This document shows positions 18,697 through 27,683 of a stretch of 64,000 nt of DNA, piece after piece. The stretch lies in assembly GCF_004801305.1 (NCBI RefSeq), contig NZ_SSOD01000019.1, positions 1-64,000 of the forward strand, read 5' to 3'. A program made the position numbers and the translations under genes. The stretch's first letter is position 1; every line of letters begins with the position of its first letter. The notes under the pieces are model-generated. The model was not told the origin of the DNA. It saw only the letters and a list, made by a program, of their open reading frames with translations, and made no database searches. Source of the stretch: Pseudothauera rhizosphaerae. GTDB taxonomy: Bacteria > Pseudomonadota > Gammaproteobacteria > Burkholderiales > Rhodocyclaceae.

Positions 18697-19562
18697 TCGA
18701 GCTGCTGATCGACGCCCGCCCGGGGGACCTGGGCAACGGCGTGAAGGTGCTGCGCGCGCTGCCTTACGCCAAGCGGCGCATGGTGGGGCCGTTCATCTTC
18801 CTCGACCACGCCGGCCCCCTCAGCCTGGCGCCGCGGGACATCGCCGGAGCCGACGTGCGCCCCCATCCCCACATCGGCCTGGCCACGGTGAGCTACCTGC
18901 GCTCCGGCATGATCGTGCATCGCGACAGCCTGGGCGTGATCCAGGAAATCCGCCCCGGCGACGTGAACTGGATGACCGCCGGGCGCGGCATCTCCCACTC
19001 GGAACGCTTCCGCCACCCCGAATCCTTCGCCGGCGGCGGGCTGGAACTGCTGCAGGCCTGGGTGGCCCTGCCGGACGAACACGAGGAAGCCGAACCCGCC
19101 TTCGACCACTATGCCGCCCGCGAACTGCCGCAACTGGTGCGCGACGGCGCCCACATGCGCCTGATCGCCGGCAGCGCCTGGGGCGAGACCAGCCCGGTGC
19201 GCACCCTGTCGCCGCTGTTCTACATCCACGCCGAACTGCAGCCCGACGCCCACCTGGAAGTGCCGGCCGACTACCCGGAACGCGCGTTCTACGTGGCCGC
19301 CGGCCGGGTGGAGGTGGACGGCCGCGTGGTGATGCGCGGCCAGCTCGCGGTGCTGGCGCCGGACGCGCGGCCCACGGTGCGCGCCGAAGGCGCCGCGACG
19401 CTGATGCTGCTGGGCGGCGAGCCGGTGGGCGAACGCCACGTGTGGTGGAACTTCGTCTCCTCCACCCGGGAGCGCATCGAACAGGCCAAGGCCGACTGGA
19501 AGAGCGGCCGCATCCCGCTGCCGCCCCATGATCGGGACGAGTTCATTCCGTTGCCGGAGTAG
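18693..19562 (+). CDS. Pirin family protein (bicupin)
   Basis: This 289-residue cupin-fold protein has pirin signatures GPFIFLDHAGP, PHPHIGLATVSYLRSGM and GRGISHSERF. These contain the N-terminal cupin histidines and glutamate that bind a metal (iron in characterised members). Bacterial pirins include quercetin 2,3-dioxygenases and redox sensors; the exact role here is not deducible. It is coupled to the upstream small exported protein by a four-base overlap. Confidence 0.92.
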   Translation: MIELLIDARPGDLGNGVKVLRALPYAKRRMVGPFIFLDHAGPLSLAPRDIAGADVRPHPHIGLATVSYLRSGMIVHRDSLGVIQEIRPGDVNWMTAGRGISHSERFRHPESFAGGGLELLQAWVALPDEHEEAEPAFDHYAARELPQLVRDGAHMRLIAGSAWGETSPVRTLSPLFYIHAELQPDAHLEVPADYPERAFYVAAGRVEVDGRVVMRGQLAVLAPDARPTVRAEGAATLMLLGGEPVGERHVWWNFVSSTRERIEQAKADWKSGRIPLPPHDRDEFIPLPE

Positions 19563-19649
19563 TGGAGATACTGCGGAGGAACAAAAGTGCCTGCTTACCT
19601 TGTCAGCGGCAGCAGGAATGCTTTGCGCCTGCCTCCGTCCCGAAGAAAA

Positions 19650-19895
19650 TCAGAGATCGGCGTCGGCCAACAGCTCGGAAGGTTTGCAGTCGATCGCGCG
19701 GGCGATACGGATCACGTTGAGCATGGTCACGTTCCGCTCCCCCCGCTCGATCTTTCCCATATGGGAACGCTCGATTTCCGCCAGACCCGCCAACGCCTCC
19801 TGAGATAGCTCGCGCGCAAGACGGCGAGCACGAATCGCCGCGCCCAGACGCGCGAGATCGCGATCCCTGTCCGTCTTGCCGGAGACTCTTGACAT
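19650..19895 (-). CDS. XRE-family HTH regulator
   Basis: This 81-residue single-domain protein contains a Cro/CI helix-turn-helix: LGAAIRARRLARELSQEAL, AEIERSHMGKIERGERN, and MLNVIRIARAIDCKPSELL. Such proteins often control nearby accessory genes. It sits at the edge of an AT-richer patch containing an orphan lipoprotein and a toxin-antitoxin pair, convergent with the pirin gene. No partner restriction enzyme or toxin is adjacent. Confidence 0.85.
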   Translation of the reverse strand: MSRVSGKTDRDRDLARLGAAIRARRLARELSQEALAGLAEIERSHMGKIERGERNVTMLNVIRIARAIDCKPSELLADADL

Positions 19896-20170
19896 GGCCG
19901 CAATGGTCGGGCCATGATGCCTTTAAGGCCACGGCATTTAAGACCCATACAAATGGAATGTCGATACGCCTTGAAGCCATTCCGGGGTCTTGCCAGCGGG
20001 GCCGGTGGAAAACTGGCCTCCTGCATCAGAAGCACAAACTGGGCAAAACCCTTCACCTCAGGTTTCGTGGTACTGCTCCTTTGTGCTCCTAAACCTATGC
20101 TCGCGACTTCGCGAAAGAAGTGCCCCTGTGACATACTGGGCAACTTACATTTGTCATCATGAGGAAACAG

Positions 20171-20806
20171 ATGAATAGCTCTCATGCGTCAAAGTGTGAT
20201 CACACTGTCTTTGCTGTTCCCGCCAAACTCACCGTTGCTCCGCTATGTGCCGCACTCGCGATTGCAGCATCTGGTTGTGCCACTCCCGCACCCGACTTAA
20301 GCACATTGAAGGGTAACAGCATCCTTCTTCCCGCAGGACGGGTCATTGTTCATGACTTCGTCAACGACACAACCGACTATAGGATTACTTCGGTAGATAC
20401 CCAAGACTACTTAATTCTCCCGAAATCAGCGACTAATCCTAGTTTCCGACATCTTGTGGTATCACACCTCACAGAACGCTTGGCCCCAGATTTGGCAAAT
20501 AACTATCCGAATATAGAAGTTACGGTCCTTGATGCGCGTATTTTGGTGCAACTCCACGGAGGCGCCATGATACCAATCATAGGCATCGCGACGGTATTCA
20601 AAGACCGAAAGCATATTTGCGAGGTAGATGCCAGTTTGAGGTACGGTGACAATGTCACAAGAAAGGTATTTGCACATACATCCGTGAGTAATAGATCATA
20701 TATGGATATGCCACAGGAAAAGAAAGGCGATCTAGTCTCCGAATGCTTGAATTCAATTATTCATGAGATTGCAGAATCTGCAAGAAATATGGAATCTCCA
20801 ATTTAG
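20171..20806 (+). CDS. Orphan lipoprotein in an AT-richer patch
   Basis: This 211-residue protein has an N-terminal hydrophobic segment ending in the lipobox AIAASGC, so it should be lipid-anchored. The mature part is a mixed alpha/beta domain (VIVHDFVNDTTDYRITS, LTERLAPDLANNYPNIEVTVLD) that I do not recognise. The ATG at 20171 is preferred over 20159 because GAGGAA lies just upstream. Its codon use and base composition are clearly AT-richer than the flanks, suggesting horizontal transfer. No coupled genes are visible. Confidence 0.7.
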   Translation: MNSSHASKCDHTVFAVPAKLTVAPLCAALAIAASGCATPAPDLSTLKGNSILLPAGRVIVHDFVNDTTDYRITSVDTQDYLILPKSATNPSFRHLVVSHLTERLAPDLANNYPNIEVTVLDARILVQLHGGAMIPIIGIATVFKDRKHICEVDASLRYGDNVTRKVFAHTSVSNRSYMDMPQEKKGDLVSECLNSIIHEIAESARNMESPI

Positions 20807-21025
20807 TACGGCCTTGATTCCGCAACAGCAAGCTCGGTCAGGCGTCCAACACCACCGGCTTGAGCCTGACCCGCCCCGCATTTCTCGCAATGACGACGTC
20901 CAGCGTGACGAGGCGCTGGACAAGTTCGGCGCGTCTCCGGCGCGGTGGACGTCCGGGGCGTCGATGGGCAGCACCCGACGGATCGGAGTGATCTCCCTTA
21001 GGATTCCACCCCCTCATCTTGCTCG

Positions 21026-21325
21026 TCAGGTATGCGCCGCCTCCGCATGCAGCTTCAATCCCAGCGCACCGACCACCTTGAGGATCGTGTCGAAGCTAGG
21101 GCTGCGTTCACCGGAAAGTGCCTTGTACAGGCTTTCGCGGGACAGGCCGGCGTCGCGGGCCACCTGGGCCATGCCTTTGGCACGCGCGATGTCGCCAAGA
21201 GCCTTGGCGACGAAGGCAGCATCGCCGTCCGCCTCTTCAAGGCAGGCTTCGAGATAGGCCGCCATTTCCTCAGGCGTCCTCAGGTGCTCCGCAACGTCGT
21301 AGCGGGTGGTCGTGGTCTTGGTCAT
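21026..21325 (-). CDS. HigA-type antitoxin (addiction module antidote)
   Basis: This 99-residue protein opens with DVAEHLRTPEEMAAYLEACLEE and carries an HTH in GMAQVARDAGLSRESLYKAL, the pattern of the COG3636 addiction-module antidotes. It should bind and neutralise the RelE/ParE-like toxin encoded 5 bases upstream and repress their shared promoter. Toxin-first order is typical of higBA-like modules. Confidence 0.88.
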   Translation of the reverse strand: MTKTTTTRYDVAEHLRTPEEMAAYLEACLEEADGDAAFVAKALGDIARAKGMAQVARDAGLSRESLYKALSGERSPSFDTILKVVGALGLKLHAEAAHT

Positions 21326-21330
21326 GGCAG

Positions 21331-21627
21331 CTACTCCGAAAGGTTCCGGGCGAGGCGCAGGGCTACCTCGATATCCTTGGCTTGAGTGCTTTTGTCTCCA
21401 CCCGCCAGCAGAATGATCAGTTCGCGCCCACGCTGTCTGAAATACACCCGGTAACCGGGGCCGCAGTCGATTCGCAACTCGGAAACACCTTCGCCGACAG
21501 GCTTTGCGTCGCCCGGATTTCCGGCAGCCAGACGCTCGATCCTTGCCTGGACTCGCGCCCGCGCCCGGATGTCACGGAGGCCGTCGAGCCATCGGGCGAA
21601 GACCTCGGTTTTCCGAATCTCGATCAT
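21331..21627 (-). CDS. RelE/ParE-family toxin (Gp49/HigB-like)
   Basis: This 98-residue protein begins IRKTEVFARWLDGLRDIRAR and has VGEGVSELRIDCGPGYRVYF and LLAGGDKSTQAKDI. That is the standard core of the phage-derived Gp49/HigB-like RelE superfamily (COG3657). These toxins usually act as ribosome-dependent mRNA interferases. It is first in a two-gene operon with the antidote, in the accessory patch after the lipoprotein gene. Confidence 0.88.
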   Translation of the reverse strand: MIEIRKTEVFARWLDGLRDIRARARVQARIERLAAGNPGDAKPVGEGVSELRIDCGPGYRVYFRQRGRELIILLAGGDKSTQAKDIEVALRLARNLSE

Positions 21628-21710
21628 GGCGTAACCGTATCCGCACGGCTACACATTGTCAATCTGGACCGTGGAGGCCAGGGCATTCGAGCGTCAGGGC
21701 CTGGTCCCCC

Positions 21711-22685
21711 TCAGGGCACCAGCACCGCCGCGCCCTGGATGGCGCCGCGGCGCAGGGCGTCCAGCGCCTCGTTGGCGGCTTCCAGGGGCCAGGGTTGGAC
21801 GTGGGTGGCGATGGGCGTGGCGGCGGCGATCTCGAAGAAGCGGGTGCCGTCGGCGCGAGTGAGGTTGGCCACCGAGCGCAGCACGCGCTCGCCCCACAGG
21901 ATGTCGTAGGGGAAGGCGGGGATGTCGCTCATGTGGATGCCGGCGCACACCACGGTGCCGCCTTTGCGCACGCGGCGCAGCGCGGCGGGCACCAGTTCGC
22001 CGGCGGGGGCGAAGATCAGCGCCGCGTCCAGGGCCTCGGGCGGGGCTTCGGCGCTGGCGCCGGCCCAGGCCGCGCCCAGTTCGCGGGCGAAGCGCTGGCT
22101 TTCCGTGTCGCCCGCGCGGGTGAAGGCGTAGAAGGGGCGGCCCTGGTGGCGCAGCACCTGGGCGACGATGTGGGCCGCGGCGCCGAAGCCGTAGAGGCCG
22201 ACCCGGCGCGCGTCGCCGGCCATGGTCAGCGCCCGGTGGCCGATCAGGCCGGCGCACAGCAGGGGGGCGAGTCCGGCGGCGGAGGGGCCGTCGGGCAGGG
22301 CGAAGCAGTAGCGCTGGTCGGCCACGGTGTATTCGGCGTAGCCGCCGTCCAGCGTGTAGCCGGTGAAGCGGGCTGCGTCGCACAGGTTTTCCTGCCCGGC
22401 GCGGCAGTAGTCGCATTCGCCGCAGGTCCATCCCAGCCAGGGGACGCCGACGCGTTGGCCGCTGCGGAAAGCCGTCACACCCGGCCCGAGCGCCACGACG
22501 CGGCCGACGATCTCGTGGCCGGGTACCACCGGCAGCAGCGGGTTGGGCAGTTCGCCGTCCACCAGGTGCAGGTCGGTGCGGCACACGCCGCAGGCTTCCA
22601 CCTTGAGCAGCACCTGCCCGGCCGCCGGCTGCGGCACCGGGCGCTCGGCCGGGCGCAGCGGCGCGCCGGGCGCTTCGAAGAGCAT
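21711..22685 (-). CDS. Zinc-dependent alcohol dehydrogenase family protein
   Basis: This 324-residue medium-chain dehydrogenase has the catalytic-zinc motif CGVCRTDLHLVDGE...PGHEIVGRV and a structural-zinc loop CGECDYCRAGQENLC. A Rossmann segment (RVGLYGFGAAAHIVAQVL) indicates an NAD(P)-binding fold. It probably oxidises or reduces an alcohol/aldehyde; the substrate is unknown. The next gene on the strand (tpx) starts 42 bases upstream, so they might be co-transcribed. Confidence 0.9.
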   Translation of the reverse strand: MLFEAPGAPLRPAERPVPQPAAGQVLLKVEACGVCRTDLHLVDGELPNPLLPVVPGHEIVGRVVALGPGVTAFRSGQRVGVPWLGWTCGECDYCRAGQENLCDAARFTGYTLDGGYAEYTVADQRYCFALPDGPSAAGLAPLLCAGLIGHRALTMAGDARRVGLYGFGAAAHIVAQVLRHQGRPFYAFTRAGDTESQRFARELGAAWAGASAEAPPEALDAALIFAPAGELVPAALRRVRKGGTVVCAGIHMSDIPAFPYDILWGERVLRSVANLTRADGTRFFEIAAATPIATHVQPWPLEAANEALDALRRGAIQGAAVLVP

Positions 22686-22727
22686 GGCGCGCAGGGCGGG
22701 CGCTCCCGTTCCCCCGGGTTTACGGCC

Positions 22728-23228
22728 TCAGCCGAGCGCGGCCAGCGCGGCGGCGTAGTCGGGTTCGGTCTTGATCTCGGGCACGAGCTGAGCGTGGATC
22801 ACCCGGTCGGCGGCGTCCAGCACCACCACGGCGCGGGCGGTAAGGCCCGCGAGCGGTCCGGTGGTGACGGCCACGCCCCAGTCGCGGGCGAACTCGGGAT
22901 GGCGGAAGGTGGACAGGGTATGCACATCGGCCAGCCCTTCGGTCTCGCAGAAGCGCTTGGCGGCGAAAGGCAGGTCGCCGGAGACGACCAGCACCACGGT
23001 GTCGGCGAGGCCGGAGGCCTCGGCGTTGAACCTGCGCGTGGAGGTGGCGCAGATCGGCGTGTCCAGGCTGGGCACGATGTTCAGCACCTTGCGCTTGCCG
23101 GCCCAGGCGTCCAGGCCCACGTCCTGCAGGTCGGCGCCGGTGAGGCGCAGCGCGGGCGCGGCGGCGCCCTTGGCCGGGAAGGTGCCGGCGACTTCGATGG
23201 GGTTGCCGGCCAGGGTCACGGTGCTCAT
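22728..23228 (-). CDS. tpx: Thiol peroxidase Tpx
   Basis: This 166-residue peroxiredoxin of the Tpx class has its peroxidatic cysteine in [17 protein letters not shown] (about residue 60) and its resolving cysteine in [13 protein letters not shown] (about 94). It reduces organic hydroperoxides and H2O2 using thioredoxin. It lies just downstream of a bacterioferritin gene on the same strand, a sensible pairing since stored iron and peroxides interact. Confidence 0.95.
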   Translation of the reverse strand: MSTVTLAGNPIEVAGTFPAKGAAAPALRLTGADLQDVGLDAWAGKRKVLNIVPSLDTPICATSTRRFNAEASGLADTVVLVVSGDLPFAAKRFCETEGLADVHTLSTFRHPEFARDWGVAVTTGPLAGLTARAVVVLDAADRVIHAQLVPEIKTEPDYAAALAALG

Positions 23229-23301
23229 GGCTCTCCTCCTGTTCTCTTTGTGGGGGCGATGCGCCGCCGGGCGGACGGCCCGGCGGAATGGCGGCGCGGC
23301 C

Positions 23302-23772
23302 TCAGACTTGCATCTGCGACTGCAGGTAGTTCTGCAGGCCGACCAGCTTGATCAGGCCGAGCTGCTTTTCCAGCCAGTGGGCGTGGTCTTCCTCGGTGTC
23401 GTCGAGCATCTTTTCCAGGATCTCGCGGGTCACGAAATCCTGTTCGGTCTCACAGAGGGCGATGGCCGCGCGCAGGTTTTTGATCACGGTGTATTCCACC
23501 GCCAGATCCTTGGTGAAGATGTCCGGCAGGTCCTTGCCGATGGTGAGGCCGGACGGCGTCATCGCCGGCGTGCCTTCGAGGAACAGGATGCGGCGGATGA
23601 GCGCGTCGGCGTGGGTGGTTTCGTCTTCCATCTCGTGGGAGATGCGCGCGGCGGCGTGTTCCAGGCCCCACTCGGAAAGCATGCGGGAGTGGATGAAGTA
23701 CTGGTCGCGCGCGGCCAGTTCATCGGCAAGCAGCGCGTTGAGGGTGGACAGGACTTTCTTGCTTCCTTTCAT
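23302..23772 (-). CDS. Bacterioferritin subunit lacking the haem-ligand methionine
   Basis: This 156-residue Bfr-family subunit aligns without gaps to E. coli Bfr. Ferroxidase ligands Glu18, Glu51 and His54 are present, but the haem ligand Met52 is threonine ([11 protein letters not shown]). Bfr dimers lacking Met52 cannot coordinate haem on that side; in Neisseria and Pseudomonas such subunits co-assemble with a haem-binding partner. A second Bfr with Met52 is encoded at 57965-58441. The Tpx gene follows, and a REP palindrome lies upstream. Confidence 0.92.
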   Translation of the reverse strand: MKGSKKVLSTLNALLADELAARDQYFIHSRMLSEWGLEHAAARISHEMEDETTHADALIRRILFLEGTPAMTPSGLTIGKDLPDIFTKDLAVEYTVIKNLRAAIALCETEQDFVTREILEKMLDDTEEDHAHWLEKQLGLIKLVGLQNYLQSQMQV

Positions 23773-23850
23773 GGCTGGGCTCCGCGGGCGGCTGACAGGG
23801 GGATGGCCGAATGATAGACCTATACAGTCGATCCGGCATCCGCATGGGCC

Positions 23851-23921
23851 GTGGGAGCGGGCTTGCCCGCGATGCGATTCCGGGAAACCAAGGTCGGAAT
23901 CGCGGGCAAGCCCGCTCCCAC
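23851..23921. repeat. REP-type long palindrome, copy 3
   Basis: The arms GTGGGAGCGGGCTTGCCCGC... and their complement frame a short spacer. It lies between the bacterioferritin start and the DUF1513 stop. Confidence 0.9.
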
Positions 23922-23942
23922 AGGGGGCGCCCCGCGCCGTAC

Positions 23943-25151
23943 TCAGGCCGGGCGGGCGTGGTTGTCGAAGGCGTAGGCGTGGGGCCAGCGGGCCTGCGTG
24001 CGGGCCTCGGCGGCGGCCACGGCCCACAGTTCACCGCCGTCGCCGGTGGCGAGCAGGCCGCCATCGGCCACGGTCAGCGCGCACACGCCGGGCGCGGGCA
24101 GATGGCCGACGTAGCGGCCGTCCGCATGCCACAGGGCCAGGGTGCCGGCCACGCTGCAGCTCACCGCGAACACGGTGCCGGCCGGGCCGTCCACCGCGGC
24201 GATGTCCCCCGCATAGGGGCCGCAGGCGGCCAGCGCCTCGGGCGTGGCGGCGCCGTAACGCAGCGCGCCGTCTTCCACGGTGGCGAACAGCGGGCGGGCG
24301 TAGTCCGGCGTGGCGGCATCCGCGGCCTCGTTCTGCAGCGACACCGCGATGCGGCCGTCGGCCGCCTGGGCCACGTGGCGCACGCTCATCCACGGGTCCG
24401 GCAGGCGGTACTGGGCCAGCACGCGGCCGTCGGCCGGGTCGAGCACGGCCAGGGAAGGGTCCATGCGGTCCAGGTTGTGCTTGAGGCGCCCGGTTTCCGG
24501 CAGGGTCAGGATGCCGCCATTGGCCACCGCGAGGGGGCCGTCGGCGAGCGGGAACACGGCGTGGGGGCCGATGCCGGCGGTGGGCCAGGAGGCCAGGCGT
24601 TCCAGGGTTCGGGCGTCGTACACGCCCACCCTGCCCTGGCCGTCGATGAGTTCGCTTTCGGTGGCGAACAGCAGGCGGCCGTCGCGGCTGAAGGCGAGAT
24701 GCCCTTCGAGGCGGATGTCCTCGTCCGCGTCGTAGACGTCGAATTCCGCCAGCCGCCGGCCGCCGGCCACGTCCCAGCGCAGCAGGAAGCGGCCGGGGCG
24801 GCGCGCGGCGACCACGGCCGAACCGTCACCGGAGGGATGCCAGGCGATGTCGTGGCCCCGCTCGGGCAACTCGACGGCCCCGGCCACGGCATCGCTGCGC
24901 CCGGCGAAGAAGCGACGCGGGCGGGTGGGCGAATCGGCCCAGCAGGTGAGGAGCGCGGGCTCCGGGGCGGCCAGCGCGGCGCGGACGGGCGCGGGCAGGT
25001 GGGCGAACAGGAGCCCCGCGGGCAGGGCGCCGAGCAGGCGGCGGCGGGAGGGCCTGGGTGCCACCGAGAACCGCCCTTCGACAGGCCTGTCCCGAGCGCA
25101 GTCGAGGGGCTCAGGGCGAACGGTGTCGCATGACGTTCCCTCAGTCCCCAT
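23943..25151 (-). CDS. DUF1513 family protein (Tat-exported beta-propeller)
   Basis: This protein of up to 402 residues has a twin-arginine-type signal (APRPSRRRLLGALPAGLLFA) followed by a repeat-rich propeller-like body (DIAWHPSGDGSAVVAARR, YVGHLPAPGVCALTVADGG). DUF1513 proteins commonly accompany imelysins and di-haem proteins in iron operons, as here; the function is unknown. The ATG at 25151 overlaps the imelysin stop, but its first about 25 codons run through a dispersed repeat. A GTG at 25064 immediately before the Tat signal is an alternative start that avoids the repeat. Confidence 0.82.
   Translation of the reverse strand: MGTEGTSCDTVRPEPLDCARDRPVEGRFSVAPRPSRRRLLGALPAGLLFAHLPAPVRAALAAPEPALLTCWADSPTRPRRFFAGRSDAVAGAVELPERGHDIAWHPSGDGSAVVAARRPGRFLLRWDVAGGRRLAEFDVYDADEDIRLEGHLAFSRDGRLLFATESELIDGQGRVGVYDARTLERLASWPTAGIGPHAVFPLADGPLAVANGGILTLPETGRLKHNLDRMDPSLAVLDPADGRVLAQYRLPDPWMSVRHVAQAADGRIAVSLQNEAADAATPDYARPLFATVEDGALRYGAATPEALAACGPYAGDIAAVDGPAGTVFAVSCSVAGTLALWHADGRYVGHLPAPGVCALTVADGGLLATGDGGELWAVAAAEARTQARWPHAYAFDNHARPA
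25074..25123. repeat. Dispersed repeat (CCCTTCGACAGG...CTCAGGGCGAACGG type)
   Basis: The segment matches a widely scattered intergenic repeat type in GC-rich bacteria. A shorter related copy occurs at 44757-44783 (CGCCCTTCGACTGGCTCGGG). Here it occupies the 5' end of the DUF1513 reading frame. Confidence 0.65.
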
Positions 25152-26169
25152 CGCTTTCCCCGAAGCCGACGGTGACCTTCATGGCGTCGGCCACGTCCTC
25201 GGCCAGCAGGCGCTGCAGGCGGCCCAGTTCGGTCATCAGGGCCTCGGCCGCCGGGCGCGCGGCTTCGGCGCCGAAGTCTTCCGGCAGCGCGGCGAGCGCC
25301 GCAGCCGTCGCAGTTATCTGCGTATCCAGGCGGTCGGCGAGCACGAGCAGGCCGCGGCCGCGCATCACCGCGGTGAGGCCGTACAGGCCCTCGCCGCCCT
25401 GCAGACCCACTCGCAGGCCGTCGAAATAGGCGGTGAGCGCGGCGCGCCCGGCGCCGCTGCGCCAGGCGTCGGTTTCGGGCGGGCCGGCGCGGTGGCGCAG
25501 GGGCTTTTCCAGGTACTTGAGGCGCAGCACCTCGGTGCTGCCGATGAGGATGTTGATGCCGTCGCGGATCAGTTGCGCATCGCGCTCGGCGTCGGCTTCG
25601 GCCAGTCCGTCCACCCACGCGGGCCAGGCGGCGGCGGTCTCGTGCACCGCCGCGGCGGCGTCGTGGGCGAGCCAGGCAGTGTAGCGGCAGGCCGCGGCGT
25701 CTTCGGCCAGCGAGGCACGGCCGGCGTCGAAGAGCAGGTATTCGATGGCCGGCAGGCCGCGGGCGGAGAGGCCGATGCGCGCGGTGTCCTGCGGCTTGGC
25801 GGCGTACTGGGCGATGGAGCGCTCGATCTGGGCCGGGCGGGTGGGCCAGAAGTCGATGCGGCGCAGCACGCGGGTTTCCAGCACCGGGCCGAAGGGCAGC
25901 GGGCTCAGGGCGCGCAGGCTGAGCGCGGCCTCCCGCCAGCGTTCGCGGGCAGCCGCGGCGGCTTCCGGCTGGCCGGCGCAGGCGGCGTCCAGGGCCTCGG
26001 CGAGCGCATCGACCCGCCCGGCCAGGGTCGTATAGCCCGGCGCCAGGCGCTGCTGGGCGAGTGCGGTGAGCCACTGGGAGGGCTGCACGTAGGGCGCGGG
26101 CGCGGCCGCACCGGCGGCCGGCGGCAGGCAGGCGAGCAGCAGCGCGGCGAGAGGGACGACGGCGCGCAT
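25141..26169 (-). CDS. Imelysin family protein (second copy)
   Basis: This 342-residue exported protein has a signal peptide (LAALLLACLPPAAGAAA) and imelysin-type helical repeats including RVDALAEALDAACAG. An ARGLPAIEYLLFD motif matches GxHxxE with proline instead of histidine, as in many IrpA/AlgP7-like members. It probably binds iron or a haem-derived ligand in the periplasm. The start at 26169 overlaps the DHOR stop by one base (TGATG), so it is co-translated with the di-haem gene. The downstream DUF1513 gene overlaps it in turn. Confidence 0.86.
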   Translation of the reverse strand: MRAVVPLAALLLACLPPAAGAAAPAPYVQPSQWLTALAQQRLAPGYTTLAGRVDALAEALDAACAGQPEAAAAARERWREAALSLRALSPLPFGPVLETRVLRRIDFWPTRPAQIERSIAQYAAKPQDTARIGLSARGLPAIEYLLFDAGRASLAEDAAACRYTAWLAHDAAAAVHETAAAWPAWVDGLAEADAERDAQLIRDGINILIGSTEVLRLKYLEKPLRHRAGPPETDAWRSGAGRAALTAYFDGLRVGLQGGEGLYGLTAVMRGRGLLVLADRLDTQITATAAALAALPEDFGAEAARPAAEALMTELGRLQRLLAEDVADAMKVTVGFGESDGD

Positions 26170-27611
26170 CACAGCGACTCCACGAACTTCACCAGCACCT
26201 CGCGCGCCTCCCTGCTCAGGCCCAGCACGTGCTGTTTCGAAGCTTCCGCCTCGCCGCCGTGCCACAGCACGGCTTCCAGCACGCCGCGGGCGCGGCCGTC
26301 GTGCAGCAGGTACTGGTGGCCGTTGACCGCCGGGATCAGGCCCACGCCCCACAACGGCGGGGTGCGCCATTCACGGCCGTCGGCGGCGAAATCCGGGCGC
26401 TTGTCGGCGAGCGCCTCACCCATGTCGTGCACCAGCAGGTCGGTGTAGGGCCAGATGGTCTGGCCGGACAGTTCGGGGAAGTCCTTGAGTGCACCGGTGA
26501 CGTGGCTGGGCACGTGGCAGGCGGCGCAGCGCGCCTCGTGGAAGATGCGCTTGCCGGCGAGCACCTGCGGGTCGCGCGGGTTGCGCCGTTCCGGCACGGC
26601 CAGGGTGGCGGTGTAGAAGATGGTGCGTTCCAGCGAGCGGTCGTCGATGTCGGTACGGTGTTCGCCACGCTCGGTGCGCCAGGCATCTTCCTGCTGCTGG
26701 CGGGCGCGGCAGTCGGCCTGGGCGGCCGTGCATTCCTCGTGGGGGAAGAGGCGCGAGGTGATGCCGATGTCGCCCACGAAGGCGCCGGCGGTCTGGTGGG
26801 CGACAGTGCCCACGTTGGCCTTCCAGCCGAAGCGCCCCACCACCCAGTCCTGGCGGCTGGCGTCCCACACCCGGTTGGGCCGCCCGGAGATGCCCGCGCC
26901 TTCTGCGGCCTGGCGCGCGGCGATTTCTTTCAGGCGGGCCTCGGGGATGGCTTCCAGCAGGCCCAGGCCGATGACCTGGGGTGCGATGCGGGGCGAGATC
27001 AGCGTCTGCGGGTGCATGGGCCCGTAGCCCAGGTCGGTGAGTTCATACACCGGCTTGCGCAGGCTGTAAGGCGTGCCGTCGGCGAACTTGCCGGGAATCT
27101 CCTGGTAGCGCACGGTGATGCGCGCTTCCGCGCGCACGCCGGGCAGGGCCAGGTTGTTCAACTGCCCGCCGTAGGTCGGCTCCGGCACCACGCCGTCCTT
27201 GCCCCCGTCGCCGGGAATGGACAGGCGCAGCAGCAGGCCCACCGGCTGTTCGGTGCTGACGCCCTTGTCGTCCACCGCCGGCGGCGCGCCGCGGCCGTCC
27301 ATGGCGTGGCAGCCGGCACAGGCGCGGGCGATGAAATGCGGCCCCAGGCCGTCGCGCCCGGTGGTGGAGGCCGGCGCGCCCACCCAGTTCTTCTTGAAGA
27401 AGGAGTTGCCGATGAAGAACGGCGTCTGGCGGTCCACCGACAGGTTGGCCGCCGGGTAGGAGAAGGCGTTGCGGCCGTGGTCGGAGGTGGTGGTGGCACC
27501 GCCGGGCAGTTCCTCGCCGGGCTCGTAGTCGGCGGGCGCGGGCAGGTTGGCGGCGAGGGCAATGCCTGCGGCGAGCGTGCCGCAGCCGAGGAGCAGGCGT
27601 TTCAGGGTCAT
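26169..27611 (-). CDS. Di-haem oxidoredictase (DHOR) family c-type cytochrome
   Basis: This 480-residue exported protein has two haem c motifs, CAGCHAMDG (98-102) and CAACHVPSH (about 362), and an N-terminal signal peptide (LLLGCGTLAAGIALAANLPA). It matches the DHOR or 'thiol oxidoreductase-like' family related to MauG/CCP. The fixed neighbourhood, with imelysins on both sides and DUF1513, is a recurrent iron-linked operon. Its electron donor or substrate is not known, but ferric or ferrous redox in the periplasm is plausible. It is overlapped by the downstream imelysin gene. Confidence 0.88.
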   Translation of the reverse strand: MTLKRLLLGCGTLAAGIALAANLPAPADYEPGEELPGGATTTSDHGRNAFSYPAANLSVDRQTPFFIGNSFFKKNWVGAPASTTGRDGLGPHFIARACAGCHAMDGRGAPPAVDDKGVSTEQPVGLLLRLSIPGDGGKDGVVPEPTYGGQLNNLALPGVRAEARITVRYQEIPGKFADGTPYSLRKPVYELTDLGYGPMHPQTLISPRIAPQVIGLGLLEAIPEARLKEIAARQAAEGAGISGRPNRVWDASRQDWVVGRFGWKANVGTVAHQTAGAFVGDIGITSRLFPHEECTAAQADCRARQQQEDAWRTERGEHRTDIDDRSLERTIFYTATLAVPERRNPRDPQVLAGKRIFHEARCAACHVPSHVTGALKDFPELSGQTIWPYTDLLVHDMGEALADKRPDFAADGREWRTPPLWGVGLIPAVNGHQYLLHDGRARGVLEAVLWHGGEAEASKQHVLGLSREAREVLVKFVESL

Positions 27612-27683
27612 TGGGGGCGACGGGGAATGGATGTGAAAGCGCGCGGACGGCGTTCCACCGTCCGCGCGCGGGGGAGGCGCAGC

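Noticed and set aside
20807-21025. Possible gene remnant between lipoprotein and antitoxin
   Set aside because: Short frames exist on both strands but none has a start with a ribosome-binding site or recognisable motif.
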